Assembly: GCA_023228705.1 (NCBI GenBank)
Contig: JALOAS010000004.1
Location: forward strand, 6,930-70,929
Length of the DNA stretch: 64,000 bases
Direction of reading: 5' to 3'
Source: Ottowia sp.
GTDB lineage: Bacteria; Pseudomonadota; Gammaproteobacteria; Burkholderiales; Burkholderiaceae_C
Shown: in pieces, positions 26,654 through 35,027 of the stretch
Layout of the letters: each line of letters begins with the position of its first letter
How positions within the stretch are numbered: position 1 is the first letter of the stretch
Position numbers and translations under genes: made by a program
The notes under the pieces: model-generated
Databases searched by the model: none
Told to the model about the DNA's origin: nothing
What the model saw: only the letters and a program-made list of their open reading frames with translations

Positions 26654-28018
26654 TCAGCGGGACGGTGACGCCTCGGCAAACTGCGCCTTCATGGCCTTGG
26701 TCAGGCGGCCCTTGACGGCGCGCGAGGCCACCACCTCATGACGCTCGACAAACGCCTCGTGGTTGCGCTCGATCTCGTCGGGCTCGTAGCGGTAGTTGAC
26801 CATGACGCCAAAGGACTGGCGCAGGCCCTTTTCGGACACGTCAGCGAGGAAGTGCACGCGGTGGAGCTCGGCGCCATTGCGCAAGTGAAAGCGTGCCACC
26901 GGATCCACGGGCCGGTCCCGGTCGTTGCGCGCGAGCAGCAGGTAAAACGTGGCACAGTCCAGCAGCACGTCACGCACCTGATCAACGCGCGCTGCGTCCG
27001 CCTGCCAGCCGGGCGCATCCAGAATGTCCAGCGTCTGCCGCTGCGAATCGGAGAGGAAATCAATCTGGTTTGATTCGCGTGCCTGCCGCAGCCACCTGGC
27101 AAACCCGGGCACCGGCGACAGCGTCACGTACGTAGTCAGATCGGTCAACTCGCGCCTGAGCTGGTCGATGACGCGCTTGAGCAGGAAGCTGCCAAACGGC
27201 ACGCCCGCCAGCCCGCGCTGCGTGTTGGAGATGGAATAGAAAACCGCGGTTGTCGCATCTTCCAGCGGTACTTCCACGCGGTCGTCGTCCAGCAGCGTCT
27301 GGATGGACGAGGGCACGCCATCGGACAGCGCCACTTCGACGAAGATGAGCGGCTCGTCGGGCAGGCGCGGATGAAAGAAGGCAAGGCAGCGCCGGTCCTG
27401 CGGATCCAGGCGGCTGCGCAGGTCGTCCCAGCCGGCAATGGCATGCACGGCCTCGTACCTGATCAGCTTTTCCAGCACATTGGCCGGCGTGCCCCAGCTG
27501 ATGGGCTGGACTTCCAGGAACCCCGGGTTGAACCACGACGCGAACAGGTGCGCAAAGTCCGTGTCGACCGGCGCCAGCTCCGGGTGCCCGGCCAGCATGC
27601 CCTGCAGGCTCTCGCGCATCTTGATCAGGCCATAGGTACCGCCCCTGGAGTAGTTCACGCGACGGAAAAGCTCTTGCCGGCGCGGTTCCGACGCCTTGTG
27701 CAACCCCTGCTCGGCCTTGCTGTCGGCGGCGCTGGTGTAGCGTGCGATGGCGGCGGCAACCCGCTCGGGATCGGCGCCAAAGCCGCGCGCCAATTCGGTG
27801 AAGAACGCAAGCCGTGCCGCTGCAGGCGCTGCCTCGAACTTGTCGAGCAGCCGCTGCGCCAGCAGCGTCCCCGATGCCTCCCCGCGCCGGGACAGCAGGA
27901 AGCGGGCGATGGTGACCAGGTCGTCGGGCAGGTCCCGGCCGGCGTCGTGCGTCAGTCCGCCAAAAATCTTCCAGTCGCCGGCCACCAGGCGCAGCAATCG
28001 TTCCTTGGTCGTGGTCAT
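26654..28018 (-). CDS. Malonyl-CoA decarboxylase
   Basis: This 454-residue enzyme turns malonyl-CoA into acetyl-CoA and CO2. The N-terminal helical part (about 1-140, with RRVNYSRGGTYGLIKMRE) is followed by the acetyltransferase-like catalytic part: WDDLRSRLDPQDRRCLAFFHPRLPDEPLIFVEVAL, SDGVPSSIQTLL, TLSPVPGFARWL and AELHRVHFLADVSEKGLRQSFGVMVNYRY. Size and motifs match bacterial MatA and mitochondrial MCD. It lies 72 bases downstream of the TRAP large permease on the same strand, a layout known from malonate-utilisation loci. No malonyl-CoA synthetase (MatB) is present. A CaiB-type CoA transferase farther upstream might supply the CoA ester. Confidence 0.93.
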   Translation of the reverse strand: MTTTKERLLRLVAGDWKIFGGLTHDAGRDLPDDLVTIARFLLSRRGEASGTLLAQRLLDKFEAAPAAARLAFFTELARGFGADPERVAAAIARYTSAADSKAEQGLHKASEPRRQELFRRVNYSRGGTYGLIKMRESLQGMLAGHPELAPVDTDFAHLFASWFNPGFLEVQPISWGTPANVLEKLIRYEAVHAIAGWDDLRSRLDPQDRRCLAFFHPRLPDEPLIFVEVALSDGVPSSIQTLLDDDRVEVPLEDATTAVFYSISNTQRGLAGVPFGSFLLKRVIDQLRRELTDLTTYVTLSPVPGFARWLRQARESNQIDFLSDSQRQTLDILDAPGWQADAARVDQVRDVLLDCATFYLLLARNDRDRPVDPVARFHLRNGAELHRVHFLADVSEKGLRQSFGVMVNYRYEPDEIERNHEAFVERHEVVASRAVKGRLTKAMKAQFAEASPSR

Positions 28019-28090
28019 GATCGGGTCAGGTCTCCTTCATGCGGCGCAGCCCGCGGCAGCCGGCAGCAACGTGTCCATGCTGCATTCTCG

Positions 28091-29407
28091 TCAAAACGCG
28101 GGTCCCATGTACCAGTTGGGCAACGCCGTGACGATGGAGGGAAACACGCAGAGGATGACGATGGCAACCAGCATGACGGCGACGTACGGCAGCGCGCCCA
28201 CCAGGATCTCCTTGGTCGGGACATCGGGCGCGATCGCATCGATGACGAAGAGGTTGAGCCCCACCGGCGGCGAGATCAGCCCCACCTCCATGTTGATCGT
28301 CAGGACGATGGCAAACCAGTAGGGATCGAACCCGGCCTGCGTGATGATGGGCAGCAGCAGCGGCGCGGTCATGACAATCACCGCCACCGGCGGCAGGAAC
28401 ATGCCCGCCACCAGCAGGAAGACGTTGATCAGCCCCATCAGCACCCAGCGGTTGACCTCCAGCGCGGCAATGGTCCCGGCCAGCGTCTGCGTGATGTACA
28501 GCGACGAGAGCGCAAAGGCAAACAGCTCGGCTGCGGCCATGATCATCATGATCATGACGCTCTCGCGCATGGCGGCGCTGAAGATGTCGACAAAGGTCTT
28601 GGCCTGGAACAGCCGGTAGACGACGACCACGACCAGCAGCGTCAGGAACGCGCCGGCGCCCGCGGCCTCCGAAGGCGTTGCAACGCCGCCATAGAGCACG
28701 AACAGCAGCGTGACGATGATGGCCAGGATGGGCAGCACGCGCGGCAGGGTCTGGAACTTCTCGCGCCACGAGTACGTGATATCGGGGCTACCAAAGCGGA
28801 ACCCCTTGCGGTGCGCGTCAAACAGCGCCCACGCCATGAACATGGACACCAGCATCAGCCCCGGCAGCACGCCGGCAAGGAAAAGCCGGCCTATGGAGGT
28901 TTCGGTGGCAATGCCGTAAACGATGAGCGTGACCGAAGGCGGGATCAGGATGCCCAGCGTGCCACCGGCAGCAATCGATCCGGTGGCCACCGACGCCGGG
29001 TAGCCGCGCTCGAGCATCTCCGGAATCCCCATCTTGCCGATGGCGGCGCAGGTGGCGGGGCTGGATCCGGTCATGCCGGCAAAGATGCCGCAGGCGCCCA
29101 GGTTGGACAGGATGAGCCCGCCGGGCACCTTGTACAGCCAGCGGTCCAGGGCACGGTACAGGTCGCGCCCGGCCGGCGTGCCGGCAACGATGTCGCCCAT
29201 GAGGACAAACATGGGTATGGCCACGTACCCCAGGTTCGCAATGCCGGCAAACATGGTTTCCGCCAGCACGCCGATGACGTCGGGCCCCTGGTCCAGGAAG
29301 AGGCTGGCCACCGCTGCCAGGCCCAGCGCAAATGCGATGGGCATGCCGGTGGCCAGCATGGCGAGCAGCACCAGGATGAGGATCGCGCCGGCGATGGCAG
29401 GGGTCAT
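28091..29407 (-). CDS. dctM: TRAP transporter large permease subunit (DctM-like)
   Basis: This 438-residue protein with about twelve membrane segments forms the transport channel of a tripartite ATP-independent periplasmic importer. Characteristic stretches are VAIPMFVLMGDIVAGTPAGRDLY, GASGSSPATCAA-like GMTGSSPATCAAIGKMGIPEMLERGY, GTLGILIPPSVTLIVYGI and GLISPPVGLNLFVIDAIAPD. The ATG at 29407 overlaps the dctQ stop by four bases. Substrates of TRAP systems are usually carboxylic acids. The malonyl-CoA decarboxylase gene just downstream points to malonate or a related acid. Confidence 0.92.
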   Translation of the reverse strand: MTPAIAGAILILVLLAMLATGMPIAFALGLAAVASLFLDQGPDVIGVLAETMFAGIANLGYVAIPMFVLMGDIVAGTPAGRDLYRALDRWLYKVPGGLILSNLGACGIFAGMTGSSPATCAAIGKMGIPEMLERGYPASVATGSIAAGGTLGILIPPSVTLIVYGIATETSIGRLFLAGVLPGLMLVSMFMAWALFDAHRKGFRFGSPDITYSWREKFQTLPRVLPILAIIVTLLFVLYGGVATPSEAAGAGAFLTLLVVVVVYRLFQAKTFVDIFSAAMRESVMIMMIMAAAELFAFALSSLYITQTLAGTIAALEVNRWVLMGLINVFLLVAGMFLPPVAVIVMTAPLLLPIITQAGFDPYWFAIVLTINMEVGLISPPVGLNLFVIDAIAPDVPTKEILVGALPYVAVMLVAIVILCVFPSIVTALPNWYMGPAF

Positions 29408-29907
29408 GGTGATGCGGGAAACAGCTTCAGCAGCTCGGCGACGTACTGCAGGCAGAGCAGGACAAAGCCCACGAACACCGGCGTCAGCGGCATCCACAGC
29501 GGCACGCGCGCGACGCTGGGCGTGGTCCAGCCGCCGGCAATCGCGTCAAAGAGAAAGATCGCCGTGGCCACGGCCATGACCAGGCAGAAAACCAGCCCCA
29601 GCACGGCGCCGACGCGGTCCAGCCACAAGCGTACGCGGCTCTTGACCATGAGATGGATGAAATCAACGCCCACGTGGCCCTTGATCAGAAGCACGTACGG
29701 CGCGCCCAGGAAAATCGAGGCGGTTGCGCTGAAGACAACCGCCTCGGTCTGCCAGGTGGTGTGCGCGGTGAAGACGTAGCGGATCAGGATCATCTCGCAG
29801 ACCACGAGCATGGCCACCACCAGCAGCACGGCAGCAGCCACCCCGCACAGGCGGGACAGCCCGTCAATCCAGCGGATGTACGTCTGGCGCACGGAAATCC
29901 GGTTCAT
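29404..29907 (-). CDS. dctQ: TRAP transporter small permease subunit (DctQ-like)
   Basis: This 167-residue membrane protein has four hydrophobic segments and the family pattern WQTEAVVFSATASIFLGAPYVLLIKGHVGVDFIHLM. It partners the large permease encoded directly downstream (four-base overlap). The binding-protein gene dctP ends 69 bases upstream, giving the common order P-Q-M. Confidence 0.9.
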   Translation of the reverse strand: MNRISVRQTYIRWIDGLSRLCGVAAAVLLVVAMLVVCEMILIRYVFTAHTTWQTEAVVFSATASIFLGAPYVLLIKGHVGVDFIHLMVKSRVRLWLDRVGAVLGLVFCLVMAVATAIFLFDAIAGGWTTPSVARVPLWMPLTPVFVGFVLLCLQYVAELLKLFPASP

Positions 29908-29976
29908 CCGCAGCCGACTGCCCCGCGCCCGCGGCAGGCGGACGCGATGCAGCCGGGCGGCGCTGCGCGGCGCAGC

Positions 29977-30972
29977 TTACTCGACCGCCAGTGCCTTCTG
30001 CAGCAGTTCTTCCCCGCCCTTCACGTTGTCGGCAAACTCCTTGTAGGACGACCCCTTGGCGATCTCCATCCAGGCCTTGTAGTCGTCGCCGCTCATGGTC
30101 ACGACCTCGACGCCGGCCTTCTCGTAGACGTCGCGCATTTTCTGCTCGCCCTTCCTGGCCTCCTCGTTGAAGTAGTCCTCGGCCTTCTTCGCAGCCGCCA
30201 TGATGGCGTCGCGCTGCGCGTCGTTGAGCTTGTCCCAGGTCTTCTTGGACATGATGATGGGCTCGTACATGAACCACAACGCGTTGTCACCCGGCGCGGT
30301 CAGGCACTTGACCTGCTCGTACAGCCGGAACGAGACAAAGCTGCTGTTGGACGTGTTGGCCGCATCCAGCACGCCGGTCTGCATGGCGGAATACACCTCG
30401 GAGGACGGCATCGAGGCGATCGACGCGCCAGCCGCTGCCAGCATTTGCTCGAATGCCGGGCCTGCGGCGCGGATCACCTGGCCCTTGACGGTATCCGGGC
30501 TGGTGATGCACTGCTTCTTGGACGCAAAACCGCCGGCCAGCCAGGCATCGGCAATGACGACCGCACCGTTGTCCTCGACGATTTTCTTGATGTCCTTCAT
30601 GAAGTCGGATTCGTTCAGCCGCTCGGCATGCGCCAGGTTGCGCACCAGCCCGGGCATGAGCGTGGCCGAAAACTGCGGCACGCGCCCCGAGGCGTAGTCC
30701 AGGGGGAACGCCGAGATGTCGAGCTGGCCGCGCGTCAGCGCACCCCACTGCTCGGCGGCCTTGTACAGCGACTGGCTGGGGAAGATCTGGATCTTCAGCC
30801 CCACATCGGCGGCTTCGACGTCGCGCGCCAGGATCTGCACCATCTCGTCGCGTGGGTCACCCTGCCCACCCGGGAACTGGTGCGAGGCACGCAGCGTGGT
30901 CTGAGCCAGCGCGGCGGTGGCGCCGGCGGCAAAAGCCAGGCCAAGCAGGATGGGAATGATGGAACGCTTCAC
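29977..30972 (-). CDS. dctP: TRAP transporter substrate-binding protein (DctP-like)
   Basis: This 331-residue periplasmic protein starts with a signal peptide (MKRSIIPILLGLAFAAGATA, cut after ALA). The DctP family pattern follows: TLRASHQFPGGQGDPRDEMVQILARDVEAA, KIQIFPSQSLYKAAEQWGAL and the region VIADAWLAGGFASKK. The start is GTG at 30972, preceded by GGGAG at a good distance; an ATG 15 codons upstream lacks this and would spoil the signal peptide. It is the first gene of the dctP-Q-M-mcd block. An inverted-repeat element lies 66 bases upstream. Confidence 0.92.
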   Translation of the reverse strand: MKRSIIPILLGLAFAAGATAALAQTTLRASHQFPGGQGDPRDEMVQILARDVEAADVGLKIQIFPSQSLYKAAEQWGALTRGQLDISAFPLDYASGRVPQFSATLMPGLVRNLAHAERLNESDFMKDIKKIVEDNGAVVIADAWLAGGFASKKQCITSPDTVKGQVIRAAGPAFEQMLAAAGASIASMPSSEVYSAMQTGVLDAANTSNSSFVSFRLYEQVKCLTAPGDNALWFMYEPIIMSKKTWDKLNDAQRDAIMAAAKKAEDYFNEEARKGEQKMRDVYEKAGVEVVTMSGDDYKAWMEIAKGSSYKEFADNVKGGEELLQKALAVE

Positions 30973-31038
30973 TGTGTTGTCTCCCTGGTCCGTTGGAACT
31001 TCTCGCGGGTTGCGCAAGCTGCGCGGCGAACCATCGAG

Positions 31039-31160
31039 TTTAACCTAGAATCCGCAGTTGACCGCTTATTTTCTTTGACAACTATTTGTTATTACTCGAA
31101 GTTTTGCGTTTTTCAATGACCACCCGTCAGGTGAAGACGCTATGCGGAATCTAGGTTTAA
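31039..31160. repeat. MITE-like element, family 2, copy B (about 122 bp)
   Basis: The left end is TTTAACCTAGAATCCGCAGT (31039-31058). The right end, read inverted from 31160, is TTAAACCTAGATTCCGCATA (16 of 20 identical). The interior is AT-rich compared with the surrounding genes (for example TTATTTTCTTTGACAACTAT) and holds no gene. It shares the core AACCTAGA-TC-GCA with copy A at 18353-18595 but is half as long. It lies directly upstream of the TRAP operon and may affect its promoter. Confidence 0.75.
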
Positions 31161-31364
31161 TGTAAAAGCAGCGGGCGATAAAAACGTGCCGCTGCGCCAG
31201 GTTGAGCGCTTCGGACGTGCCTGTCATGAGGATGGCTGCAAGCATGTTGTTGCAGATCTTGGCGATCTGGCCCATGATCTCCAGCAGCGGCCGGAGCGCA
31301 CCAGGAAGGAACGCAACGGGCAGGCTGCCTGCCCGTTGCACCTCGCTCCGGCTGGCAGGCGCCG
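31161..31364. terminator. Spacer with a strong terminator-like hairpin after the binding-protein gene
   Basis: Within this stretch, GCAACGGGCAGG (31313-31324), a three-base loop and CCTGCCCGTTGC (31328-31339) form a perfect 12-bp stem, flanked by further pairing GGAGCG/CGCTCC. It starts 26 bases beyond the stop of the minus-strand binding-protein gene. The T-run after it is weak (GTTCCTTCC), so termination is likely but not certain. Nothing else is recognised here. Confidence 0.6.
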
Positions 31365-32558
31365 TCAGTTGACCAGCGGGCACTGGCTCTCGGACAGCGG
31401 CCGCGTCACCAGGCTGGCCGGGAGCGTGGATTTCACCTTGTAGACGTCCCACTCGCCCTTGGACTCGTCCGGCTTCTTGACCTCGACCAGGTACATGTCG
31501 TGCTCCATGCGGCCGTCCTTGCGCACGGTGCCATTGGGCGCAAAGAAGTCGTGCACGGGCAGCTCGCGCATCTTCTCGGCCACCTGGTCCGCATCGGTGG
31601 AACCGGCCGCATCGACCGCCTTCAGGTAGTGCAGGACCGCCGAATACGTGCCCGCCTGGACCATTCCCGGCATGCGGCCGGTGCGCTCGTCAAAGCGCTT
31701 GCCGAACTCGCGGCTGGCGTCGTCGCGGTCCCAGTAGTACGACGTGGCGGCAACCAGGCCCTGCGCCGTTTGCAGCCCCAGCGCGTGCACGTCGCTGATG
31801 ACCATGGCCAGCGCGGCCAGCTTCTGCCCGCCGGTCATGATGCCGAACTCGCCGGCCTGCTTGATCGCGTTGATCATGTCGGTGCCGGCGTTGGCCAGCG
31901 CGATCGCGTCTGCCCTGGACCCCTGCGCCTGCAGCAGGAACGAGGCAAAGTCCGCGGTGCCCAGCGGTGCGCGCACCGCACCCACGACCTCGGCGCCCTT
32001 TTGCTCTATGGTCGTGGTCAGGTCGGCCTGCATGGCGTGGCCAAAGGCGTAGTCCGTGACCAGGATGAACCACTTCTTGGCCCCGTCATCGATCATGCCG
32101 GTGGCCACGCCGCGCGGCGCCGCGTAGGTGTCGAACACCCAGTGGAACCCGGTGGGCGAACACGCCTCGTTGGTCAGCGCCGAAGAAAACGGCCCCGTGG
32201 CAATGGTGATCCTGTCCTTGTCCTTGGCCAGGTCCTGGACGGCCAGCGCCACCGCGGAGTTGGTCAGGTCGGTGATCATCTGCACGTCCTCGGTGTCAAA
32301 CCACTTGCGTGCAATCGATGCCGCAACGTCAGGCTTGTTGCGGTGGTCCGCGTCAATGACCTCCACGGGCCGCCCCAGCACCTGGCCGCCAAAGTCCTCG
32401 ACGGCCATCTTGGCCGCGACCACCGAGGTCTTGCCGCCAAAATCAGCGTACGGCCCGGACTGGTCGTTCAAGACGCCTATCCTCAGCACCTCGGCATCTG
32501 CGGCCAATGCGTGGCCGGCGCCCAGCGCCAGCGCGATGGCAAGTAATACGGCTTTCAT
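31365..32558 (-). CDS. ABC transporter substrate-binding protein, branched-chain amino acid type
   Basis: This 397-residue periplasmic protein has a signal peptide (MKAVLLAIALALGAGHALA) and the type I binding-protein pattern VLRIGVLNDQSGPYADFGGKTSVVAAKMAVEDFGGQVLGRPVEVIDADHRNKPDVAA. Proteins of this group bind amino acids, aromatic acids or other carboxylates for Liv-type importers. No permease or ATPase gene is next to it, so it is an orphan receptor here. It may serve the LivGFHM system at 58-62 kb or one outside the window. It follows the aldehyde dehydrogenase gene by 146 bases on the same strand, which suggests a shared catabolic role. Confidence 0.9.
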   Translation of the reverse strand: MKAVLLAIALALGAGHALAADAEVLRIGVLNDQSGPYADFGGKTSVVAAKMAVEDFGGQVLGRPVEVIDADHRNKPDVAASIARKWFDTEDVQMITDLTNSAVALAVQDLAKDKDRITIATGPFSSALTNEACSPTGFHWVFDTYAAPRGVATGMIDDGAKKWFILVTDYAFGHAMQADLTTTIEQKGAEVVGAVRAPLGTADFASFLLQAQGSRADAIALANAGTDMINAIKQAGEFGIMTGGQKLAALAMVISDVHALGLQTAQGLVAATSYYWDRDDASREFGKRFDERTGRMPGMVQAGTYSAVLHYLKAVDAAGSTDADQVAEKMRELPVHDFFAPNGTVRKDGRMEHDMYLVEVKKPDESKGEWDVYKVKSTLPASLVTRPLSESQCPLVN

Positions 32559-32675
32559 GTTGTCTCCCCTCTAGCAACGAACCTTGCTGCGGCGAGACAG
32601 CGCCCCGCCTGCAGCGCGAGACCCGTCGGCGCTGGCCCTGCCCTGGCAGGGTGAGTACAACGTCGGCGAGATCGG

Positions 32676-32697
32676 GCCGGGCCGCTGCTGGCCCGGC
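32676..32697 (-). terminator. GC-rich hairpin after the aldehyde dehydrogenase gene
   Basis: GCCGGGCC, a six-base loop and GGCCCGGC form a perfect 8-bp stem that begins seven bases past the stop codon. No T-run follows, so it may be a weak or Rho-assisted terminator or an mRNA-stabilising end. Confidence 0.5.
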
Positions 32698-32704
32698 ACA
32701 CGAT

Positions 32705-34192
32705 TCAGATATCCAGGTTGACCGTGATGGTCTTCAGGCGCGAGAAGCTCTCGAGCATGGAGTGCAGCGCCATTTCCTTGCCCAGCCCGCTCTCCTTGAA
32801 CCCGCCGTAGGGTTGGCCCAGGATCTGACCCTTGCCCTGGTTGACCTGCACCCACCCCGAGTCGATTTCCTGCGCCAGCCGGATCGCGCGCGCCGTGTCG
32901 TGCGAGAACACGTAGCCGGCCAGCCCGTAGTGGCTGTCGTTGGCCATCTGGAGCACCTCGGCCTCGTCGTCCCAGGCAATCGCAACCAGCACCGGCCCGA
33001 AGATTTCCTCGCGCGCGAGCCGCCAGTCGTTGGACGTGCTGCGAAACAGCGTGGGCGTGGCAAAGTAGCCCTGGCTCAGCGGACCGTCCTTCTCGGGCAG
33101 GCCGCCGGTGAGCAGCTGCACGTCCTTGTGGCCCATGCCTTCCTGCACGTAGTCGCAGACCCGCGTGAACTGCTTGTTGTTGATGATGCTGCCCATGTCG
33201 GTGGCTTCGTCCAGCGGGTCGCCTATGTTGTAGGAGGCCATCTTGGCTGCCACCTTGGCGAGCAGGCTGTCTGCAATCTTCCTGTGCACGAACAGCCGCG
33301 ATCCGGCCGTGCACGACTGGCTCTGCCGCGTGAAGCGCATGGCCGAGGCGATGCCGTCGACCACCCAGTCCGCGTCGGCGTCCTCGCAGACGATGACCGG
33401 GCTCTTGCCACCCAGTTCCAGCGAGACCGGGACGATGCGCTGCGCGGCCTGCGCCATGATGCCCTTGCCCACTGCGGTGGAACCGGTGAACGACAGCTTG
33501 TCCACGCGCGGGTGCGCCGCAAGCGCAGCGCCGCACTCGTGGCCGTAGCCGGTGATGACGTTGAGCACGCCTTCGGGCAGGTACTTGCTGCAGACTTCGG
33601 CGATCAGGAGCACGCCAAGCGGCGCGTCCTCGGCTGCCTTGAGCACCAGCGTGTTGCCCGCGCAGAGCGCGGGAGCGATCTTGATCGACGCCAGCTGCAC
33701 CGGCGCGTTCCACGGCACGATGGCCGCGACGACGCCCAGCGGCTCGCGCCGCGTGTAGCTGAGCAGGTCGTCGCCCAGCGGCAGCGTCTCGCCCTTGAGC
33801 TCGCTGGCCAGCCCGCCAAAGTAACGGAAGGTGTTGTGCACGAAAGCCGCCTCGGGCCGCGTCTGCGTGCGCAGCGCGTTGCCGGTCTCGTGCGCGCCCA
33901 ACCGCGCCAGCTGCTCGGCCCGCTCTTCCAGCTCGTCGGCAATCTTCAGCAGCAGGCGGCCGCGCTCGGTGGGAGACACGCGGCGCCAGGCGTCAAAGGC
34001 GCCAGCCGCCGCGGCCACCGCGCGGTCCACGTCCTCGGCGCCCGAGCGCGGCACCGATGCAATCACCTGCTTGTTCGCCGGGCACTCGACGTCCAGCTCG
34101 CGTCCGTCTGCAGCGCCCACCCACTGCCCGCCTATCAGCTGCCGGGTGGGTCCCAGCACCACCGTCTCGTTGGCTGCACTGGTCTGCGCCAT
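32705..34192 (-). CDS. NAD(P)-dependent aldehyde dehydrogenase
   Basis: This 495-residue enzyme oxidises an aldehyde to the acid. Catalytic Cys294 is in QSQSCTAGSRL and the general base Glu259 is in VSLELGGKSP. The cofactor site shows IVPWNAP (Asn162), LKAAEDAP (Lys185) and FTGSTAVGKGI (235-245). Length is standard. The substrate is unknown. The operon context (CoA transferase, crotonase, binding protein) suggests an aldehyde released by cleavage of an acyl-CoA. The gene starts 70 bases after the crotonase gene. Confidence 0.92.
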   Translation of the reverse strand: MAQTSAANETVVLGPTRQLIGGQWVGAADGRELDVECPANKQVIASVPRSGAEDVDRAVAAAAGAFDAWRRVSPTERGRLLLKIADELEERAEQLARLGAHETGNALRTQTRPEAAFVHNTFRYFGGLASELKGETLPLGDDLLSYTRREPLGVVAAIVPWNAPVQLASIKIAPALCAGNTLVLKAAEDAPLGVLLIAEVCSKYLPEGVLNVITGYGHECGAALAAHPRVDKLSFTGSTAVGKGIMAQAAQRIVPVSLELGGKSPVIVCEDADADWVVDGIASAMRFTRQSQSCTAGSRLFVHRKIADSLLAKVAAKMASYNIGDPLDEATDMGSIINNKQFTRVCDYVQEGMGHKDVQLLTGGLPEKDGPLSQGYFATPTLFRSTSNDWRLAREEIFGPVLVAIAWDDEAEVLQMANDSHYGLAGYVFSHDTARAIRLAQEIDSGWVQVNQGKGQILGQPYGGFKESGLGKEMALHSMLESFSRLKTITVNLDI

Positions 34193-34262
34193 CTCTCTCT
34201 CCTGGTTGCGGGGTCGCTGCAGCCGGCGTCATGCCCGGGCTGCAGCGCTCCTGGCCTTCAAA

Positions 34263-35027
34263 TCAACGTCCCTGGAATTGCGGGATCCTCTTTTCCTTCC
34301 ACGCAAGCGCGCCCTCGCGGATGTCCTCAGAGGCTTCGGAGCGGCGCACGCCTTCGGCGTTGGCCACCTCGTCGAGCACGCCGTTGATGACCTGGTTCAG
34401 GTCCCGCTTGATGCCAAGCAATGCCAGCGGCGCCATGTGTGCCAGCGCCTGGCTCAGCTCGTCAACGCGCGCCTGCAGCGCGTCCGGCGCAACCAGCTCG
34501 GTGAGAAAACCCACGTCGAGCATCTCCTGCGCGCCGATCTTCTCGGCGGTCAGGAACAGGCGCTTGGCGTTGTTCACGCCCAGGCGCGACACGTAGCGGC
34601 GCAGCCCGCCCGGATAAAACCGCAGCCCCAGGCGCGCCGCCGGCATGAACATGTTGGCGCCCGGACTGCCGATGCGAAAGTCGCAGGCCAGCGCCAGGTC
34701 GGTACCGCCGCCGTAGGCACCGCCGTGCACCGCCGCGATCGTGACCGGACGCGCAGCCTCCACCTGGTCGATGGTCTCGCCAAAGTACAGCGAGCTGGGC
34801 GCCTCGCTGCTGGCCAGCGACGAGATGTCGTAGCCGCTGCAAAAATACTTGCCGCGAGACGTGATGCGCAGCACCAGCACGTCCTCGCTGGCATTGACCG
34901 CGTCGAGCAGCCGGCGCAGGGTGGCCAGGTCGTCGGGGCTCAGGCGGTTGCTTCGCTCCGGATTTTGCAGCGCAATGGTCGCGATGCGGCCGTCGACGTC
35001 CAGCGTGGGGGCGGTCTCCGTGCTCAT
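34263..35027 (-). CDS. Crotonase-fold (enoyl-CoA hydratase/isomerase family) protein with unusual active site
   Basis: This 254-residue protein has the crotonase oxyanion-hole strands RGKYFCSGYDISSL and VHGGAYGGGTDLALACDF. In classical enoyl-CoA hydratase the catalytic glutamates lie in GGGCELA and in PExxLG. Here the first is Asp (GGGTDLA) and the second is Ala (MPAARLGL), so normal hydration is doubtful. Other crotonase reactions (isomerisation, thioester hydrolysis, C-C cleavage, decarboxylation) are possible. It overlaps the upstream CoA transferase stop by four bases and precedes an aldehyde dehydrogenase, which suggests a three-step pathway. Confidence 0.88.
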   Translation of the reverse strand: MSTETAPTLDVDGRIATIALQNPERSNRLSPDDLATLRRLLDAVNASEDVLVLRITSRGKYFCSGYDISSLASSEAPSSLYFGETIDQVEAARPVTIAAVHGGAYGGGTDLALACDFRIGSPGANMFMPAARLGLRFYPGGLRRYVSRLGVNNAKRLFLTAEKIGAQEMLDVGFLTELVAPDALQARVDELSQALAHMAPLALLGIKRDLNQVINGVLDEVANAEGVRRSEASEDIREGALAWKEKRIPQFQGR

